A stretch of DNA of 35,416 nt from Blautia wexlerae (lineage in GTDB: Bacteria > Bacillota > Clostridia > Lachnospirales > Lachnospiraceae). The notes below the pieces were generated by a model. The model searched no databases. It was not told the origin of the DNA and saw only the letters and a program-made list of their open reading frames with translations. Where the stretch lies: NCBI RefSeq assembly GCF_013300825.1, contig NZ_JAAIMY010000031.1:1-35416 (forward strand), given 5' to 3'. Of the stretch, positions 32,420 to 35,416 are shown piece by piece. The position numbers and the translations under genes were made by a program. The stretch's first letter is position 1. Each line of letters opens with the position of its first letter.

Positions 32420-33925
32420 TCAGAACTTCCACTGTATCTGGATTGAGCCGGGAAGTACCTTCAGCAATGTGATCATCTTATCAACTGTGAACCTCTTTTC
32501 TTCAAATCCGATTTGATCCCAGAGACTTATATTGGATATTACTTTTTCTATCTGTTCCGGCATGACATGATTTTCTGCAAGAACTGTCAGCGCTTCCATC
32601 TTTAGCTGACGGGTATGATCTAATTCTTCCACTCTCTGATTAATATAGGCAGCAAGGGTTTCCCCTGCACCGGTCAGTGAATCCACAAACATGGAAATCT
32701 CTTCTTCAATCTCCTCAATTTCCCTGTAAATCTTCTTCACTTGCGGATTTTCCTTCAGCTTTGTATATCCCACCGGCGTCTGCGCATCACGCAGCCTGCG
32801 TACCATTTCTCCATATACATAATTCTCAACCTCTTCGGTGTAGATCTTACCGCATCCCGGACAGGCTTTGTTGTTCAGACGCTTCGTACATCTCAGGTAC
32901 TGTTTACCGGACTGTATCTTAATACTCATAAGTGCATATCCACAGTGGCCGCACTTCACTTTTCCCGCAAGCCATGTATTCACAGCCTTCCGGTTTGCCT
33001 GGATTGTTTTATTTTGCAGGAGCTTGATCCTGCAGTTCAGCCATTGTTCCGAAGACACCAGACCTTCATGAGGAGCCACAACAAGCATATGCCCTTTCAG
33101 ATTCTGCTGTTTGTCAGTAACGGAATCCCGCCCCTGATACAGATAACATCCATGAATCCCATCAAACTGTTCAGAGCTGCTGACAACATTTGTCCCATGA
33201 CTCTTAAAAAAGCGATACACATCCATATCAGCCCGCACATACACCGGATTTCTCAGAAGCTGTGCCAGCATTGGACGAATCAGTTCCTTTCCGTAAAACT
33301 GAACTCCCTTTTCAGCATAATATCTTGTGATATCCCCGTAAGAAGTATCCGGTCTCTCATACATTTGAAAAATTTCCCGCACAATTGCAGCCTCCTGCGG
33401 CTCCTCCACCAGCTTCTTTGTATGAATCCCTTCCATTATGATCTCCTCAAGCCTGTAGCCATACGGAGGCTTCCCTCCCATCCGGAATCCCCTCTGGCTT
33501 CTGGAATAATAAGCATCACTGACACGCTTCTGGATTGTCTCCCGTTCAAGCTGAGCAAACACAATACAGATATTTAACATCGCACGCCCCATAGGAGTAG
33601 AGGTGTCAAACTTCTCCGTAGAAGAAACAAACTCCACCTGATACTGCTGGAATAATTCCATCATATTGGAGAAATCAAGAATTGAACGGCTGATCCTGTC
33701 CAGTTTATACACAATCACCTTCTCTACCTCCCCTCTGCGGATATCCTCCAGAAGCTGCTGCAGCTGCGGTCTGACTGTATTCTTTCCGCTGTATCCTTTA
33801 TCCTTATACTCCCTGAACGCTCCGCCCTTCAGTTCATACTTGCAGAATTCAATCTGGCTCTCAATAGAAATACTGTCCGCTCTGTCCACTGACTGTCTTG
33901 CATAGATTGCATTAATTCTCTTCAT
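32420..33925 (-). CDS. large serine recombinase
   Basis: 501 residues. The N-terminal resolvase domain (1-150) has catalytic Ser12 in YARQS and the KLDRISRS and ERETIQKR segments. The Recombinase domain (about 165-290) begins with GYRLEE. A zinc ribbon (about 320-360, CGHCG then CTKR and CPGCG) leads into a coiled coil (about 390-440). Large serine recombinases integrate phages and conjugative elements or cut developmental insertions. Here none of the usual cargo genes is next to it, so it is solitary: a domesticated enzyme or a remnant. The ATG at 33925 follows AGGAGG by 6 nt. Its upstream region is interrupted by a 157-bp inverted-repeat element. Confidence 0.93.
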   Translation of the reverse strand: MKRINAIYARQSVDRADSISIESQIEFCKYELKGGAFREYKDKGYSGKNTVRPQLQQLLEDIRRGEVEKVIVYKLDRISRSILDFSNMMELFQQYQVEFVSSTEKFDTSTPMGRAMLNICIVFAQLERETIQKRVSDAYYSRSQRGFRMGGKPPYGYRLEEIIMEGIHTKKLVEEPQEAAIVREIFQMYERPDTSYGDITRYYAEKGVQFYGKELIRPMLAQLLRNPVYVRADMDVYRFFKSHGTNVVSSSEQFDGIHGCYLYQGRDSVTDKQQNLKGHMLVVAPHEGLVSSEQWLNCRIKLLQNKTIQANRKAVNTWLAGKVKCGHCGYALMSIKIQSGKQYLRCTKRLNNKACPGCGKIYTEEVENYVYGEMVRRLRDAQTPVGYTKLKENPQVKKIYREIEEIEEEISMFVDSLTGAGETLAAYINQRVEELDHTRQLKMEALTVLAENHVMPEQIEKVISNISLWDQIGFEEKRFTVDKMITLLKVLPGSIQIQWKF

Positions 33926-33956
33926 AGAGGTCCTCCTTTTTTATTAATGGCTGTAG

Positions 33957-34113
33957 TGTACCGACAAGTTGATTTCTCGAACAATCTTGCGTCTAAATTT
34001 CTTATTTCCGCGTTGTCGTCGGTCGCCGTAGCCACCGCTACGCCTCCTTCCTCCGCCTTGAAATAAAAAAATTTATCCTGCAAGATTGTTTCAAGAATCA
34101 ACTTGTCGGCACA
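33957..34113. mobile_element. 157-bp MITE-like element with ~50-bp terminal inverted repeats
   Basis: The left end TGTACCGACAAGTTGATT (33957-33974) and the reverse complement of the right end, TGTGCCGACAAGTTGATT, match over about 50 bp. Both ends continue with GAACAATCTTGC or AAACAATCTTGC and reach a TTATTTC near 34008 and 34060. The 50-bp centre holds CGTAGC-cacc-GCTACG (about 34027-34042) and no gene. No clear target duplication is visible. The gene-free interval 33926-34333 is otherwise taken up by a dispersed palindromic repeat and the next promoter. Confidence 0.75.
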
Positions 34114-34201
34114 GTGGTTTTGTCAACACAATTACCATAACAAATATTTAAAAATGTGTAAATCGACATTTTTCGACATTTATGTATAGCTTTTTCTGAC
34201 A

Positions 34202-34231
34202 TTACTGTTCACTCCGTTCTCAGTAACACTT
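34202..34231. repeat. dispersed palindromic repeat, second copy
   Basis: TTACTGTTCACTCCGTTC then TCAGTAACACTT, differing from the copy at 17388-17417 at a single base over 30 bp. The outer TTACTG/CAGTAA pair forms a stem. It lies between the recombinase and the NifX-SlyD gene. Confidence 0.75.
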
Positions 34232-34266
34232 TATGATATCTTTCACCGGTAAAAGTTCAATATATC

Positions 34267-34295
34267 TTGATTTTATCCTGTTTACAGGCTATACT
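34267..34295 (+). promoter_or_regulatory. promoter of the NifX-SlyD fusion gene
   Basis: TTGATT at 34267-34272, a 17-bp spacer and TATACT at 34290-34295. The leader to the ATG at 34334 is about 30 nt. Confidence 0.68.
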
Positions 34296-34333
34296 ATCTG
34301 AATAATATTGTAGTGATTTGGAGGATTTTACAC

Positions 34334-35197
34334 ATGAAAATTGCAGTAACTTACGACAATGGAACTATTTTCCAGCATTTTGGAAAAACAGAGAATTTCA
34401 AGGTTTATGAAGTTGAAAATGGTCAGGTGCTTTCAGGCGAAGTAATCAGTTCCAACGGAAGCGGCCACAGTGCTCTGGCAGGATTGCTTGCCGGACAGAA
34501 CGTAGATGTGCTGATCTGCGGCGGCATCGGAGGCGGTGCCCAGGCTGCCCTTACAGAAGCAGGCATTGAATTATGCGCAGGAGCCCAGGGTGATGCAGAT
34601 CAGGCTGTGGAAGCCTATCTGAAAGGAGAACTGGTATCTTCCGGTGCAACCTGCGATCATCACCATGAGGAAGGTCATTCCTGCGGCGAACACGAAGAAG
34701 GTCACTCATGTGGAAGTAACTGTGGAAGCGGATGTGGCGGAAGCTGCGGCGGCTCACAGAATACCATTACAGGACGAAATGTAGGAAAAACCTGCCGCAC
34801 ACATTACAGAGGTACATTTAATGACGGAACTCAGTTTGATTCCTCCTATGACCGCGGCGAACCGCTGGAATTTATCTGCGGTGCCGGTCAGATGATCCGT
34901 GGATTTGATGCTGCAGTAGCAGATATGGAAGTCGGACAGATAATCGATGTACATCTGATGCCGGAAGAAGCTTATGGTATGGCTGATCCGAATGCAATCT
35001 TCACCATGGAAATCGCCCAGCTTCCGGGTTCAGAAGACCTTACTGAAGGTCAGCAGGTATACCTGTCCAACCAGTATGGCCAGCCATTCCCTGTGAAAGT
35101 AGTTGCAAAAGATGAAAAGAATATCACCTTTGACGCCAACCACGAAATGGCAGGCAAAGAACTGAATTTCAGAATTGAACTGGTTGAGGTGAAATAG
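34334..35197 (+). CDS. NifX/NifB-type domain fused to SlyD-like FKBP prolyl isomerase
   Basis: 287 residues in three parts. Residues 1-108 match the dinitrogenase iron-molybdenum cofactor domain (NifX/NafY; IAVTYDNGTIFQHFGKTENF, DVLICGGIGGGAQAAL). Residues 110-146 are a Cys/His-rich linker with six Cys and six His and two copies of EEGHSCG. The rest is an FKBP isomerase of the SlyD kind, with FDSSYDRGEPLEF, GAGQMIRGFD and an inserted chaperone flap (EEAYGMADPNAIFTMEI onward). SlyD is known as a metal-binding chaperone for NiFe-hydrogenase, so the fusion suggests metal-cofactor delivery. No nitrogenase or hydrogenase gene is in the window. The ATG at 34334 follows GGAGG by 9 nt; monocistronic. 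Confidence 0.88.
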   Translation: MKIAVTYDNGTIFQHFGKTENFKVYEVENGQVLSGEVISSNGSGHSALAGLLAGQNVDVLICGGIGGGAQAALTEAGIELCAGAQGDADQAVEAYLKGELVSSGATCDHHHEEGHSCGEHEEGHSCGSNCGSGCGGSCGGSQNTITGRNVGKTCRTHYRGTFNDGTQFDSSYDRGEPLEFICGAGQMIRGFDAAVADMEVGQIIDVHLMPEEAYGMADPNAIFTMEIAQLPGSEDLTEGQQVYLSNQYGQPFPVKVVAKDEKNITFDANHEMAGKELNFRIELVEVK

Positions 35198-35209
35198 TGA
35201 AATAAGACA

Positions 35210-35254
35210 AAAAGTTCTCAGTTGTATATTTTTCTTATACAACTGAGAACTTTT
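35210..35254 (+). terminator. strong terminator after the NifX-SlyD gene
   Basis: AAAAGTTCTCAGTTGTATA (35210-35228) and its exact complement (35236-35254) form a 19-bp stem with a 7-nt loop ending in TTTT. It can work in both directions. Confidence 0.88.
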
Positions 35255-35377
35255 GCATATCATACAATGCTGTCTGACAATTCATAAATTTTCCATCTCC
35301 TGCACTTCTGATAATTCTTATGCACACATACCCCTCCCAAAAACAACCTGTACACTACCCCAAGGGGAACTATAATC

Positions 35378-35416
35378 ATGACAAAGATTAAAAACACGAA
35401 GAAAGGCATGGCTAAG
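35378..35416 (+). CDS. start of a gene cut by the window end
   Basis: The ATG at 35378 lies about 10 nt after AAGGGGA and opens the frame MTKIKNTKKGMAK, which continues past the last base. The Lys-rich opening resembles the start of a signal peptide or a membrane protein, but 13 residues are too few to name it. The stretch 35255-35377 shows no other feature. Confidence 0.45.
   Translation, partial: MTKIKNTKKGMAK

Overview
This window comes from the chromosome of a low-to-moderate GC, spore-forming, Gram-positive anaerobe, most likely a gut Lachnospiraceae (Blautia/Dorea/Mediterraneibacter-like). The evidence is a SipL-type spore protein, a gerA-type germinant receptor operon, DUF4317 and DUF1934 proteins, several lipoproteins with typical lipoboxes, strong AGGAGG ribosome sites and TTGnnn-17-TATAAT promoters. 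Genus-level placement is inference. I saw no rRNA, tRNA, CRISPR array or prophage.

Layout. 1-477: no gene, but a 206-bp nested palindrome plus a 79-bp tandem duplication. 478-1519 (minus): nitroreductase and acylphosphatase. 1739-4858 (plus): DUF4317 protein and HAD phosphatase, translationally overlapped, then a membrane diguanylate cyclase. 4987-13335 (minus): PrsA-like foldase, Mfd, Pth, two G3E (COG0523) GTPases that look like a metal-handling pair, and a small HPr-like protein. 13548-15434 (minus): glgB, with its own promoter and a long leader carrying a palindromic repeat. 15847-21824 (minus): an envelope cluster of three polysaccharide deacetylases and a secreted trigger-factor-like prolyl isomerase lipoprotein. 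22068-22523 (plus): an unrecognised membrane-anchored protein.

22586-31428 (minus): DUF1934 protein, murI, a small unknown membrane protein, a germinant receptor operon (gerAA, then a gerAB-gerAC fusion), an ispE-gntR operon with a palindromic operator just after its promoter, sipL, and a PrcB-domain lipoprotein. 31638-32384 (plus): plsC-type acyltransferase. 32420-33925 (minus): a solitary large serine recombinase; a 157-bp inverted-repeat element sits in its upstream region. 34334-35197 (plus): a NifX-like domain joined by a Cys/His-rich linker to a SlyD-like prolyl isomerase. At 35378 a gene begins and runs off the window.

Two themes recur. One is extracytoplasmic protein folding and cell-wall remodelling: a PrsA-like lipoprotein, a trigger-factor-like lipoprotein, the deacetylases and MurI. 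The other is metal handling: the His-rich G3E GTPase, its partner fused to a TIGR03943-type domain, and the NifX-SlyD fusion. The least conventional items are the GerAB-GerAC fusion, the NifX-SlyD fusion, the G3E pair, and three families of small palindromic repeats. One of these repeats appears to have split a promoter.
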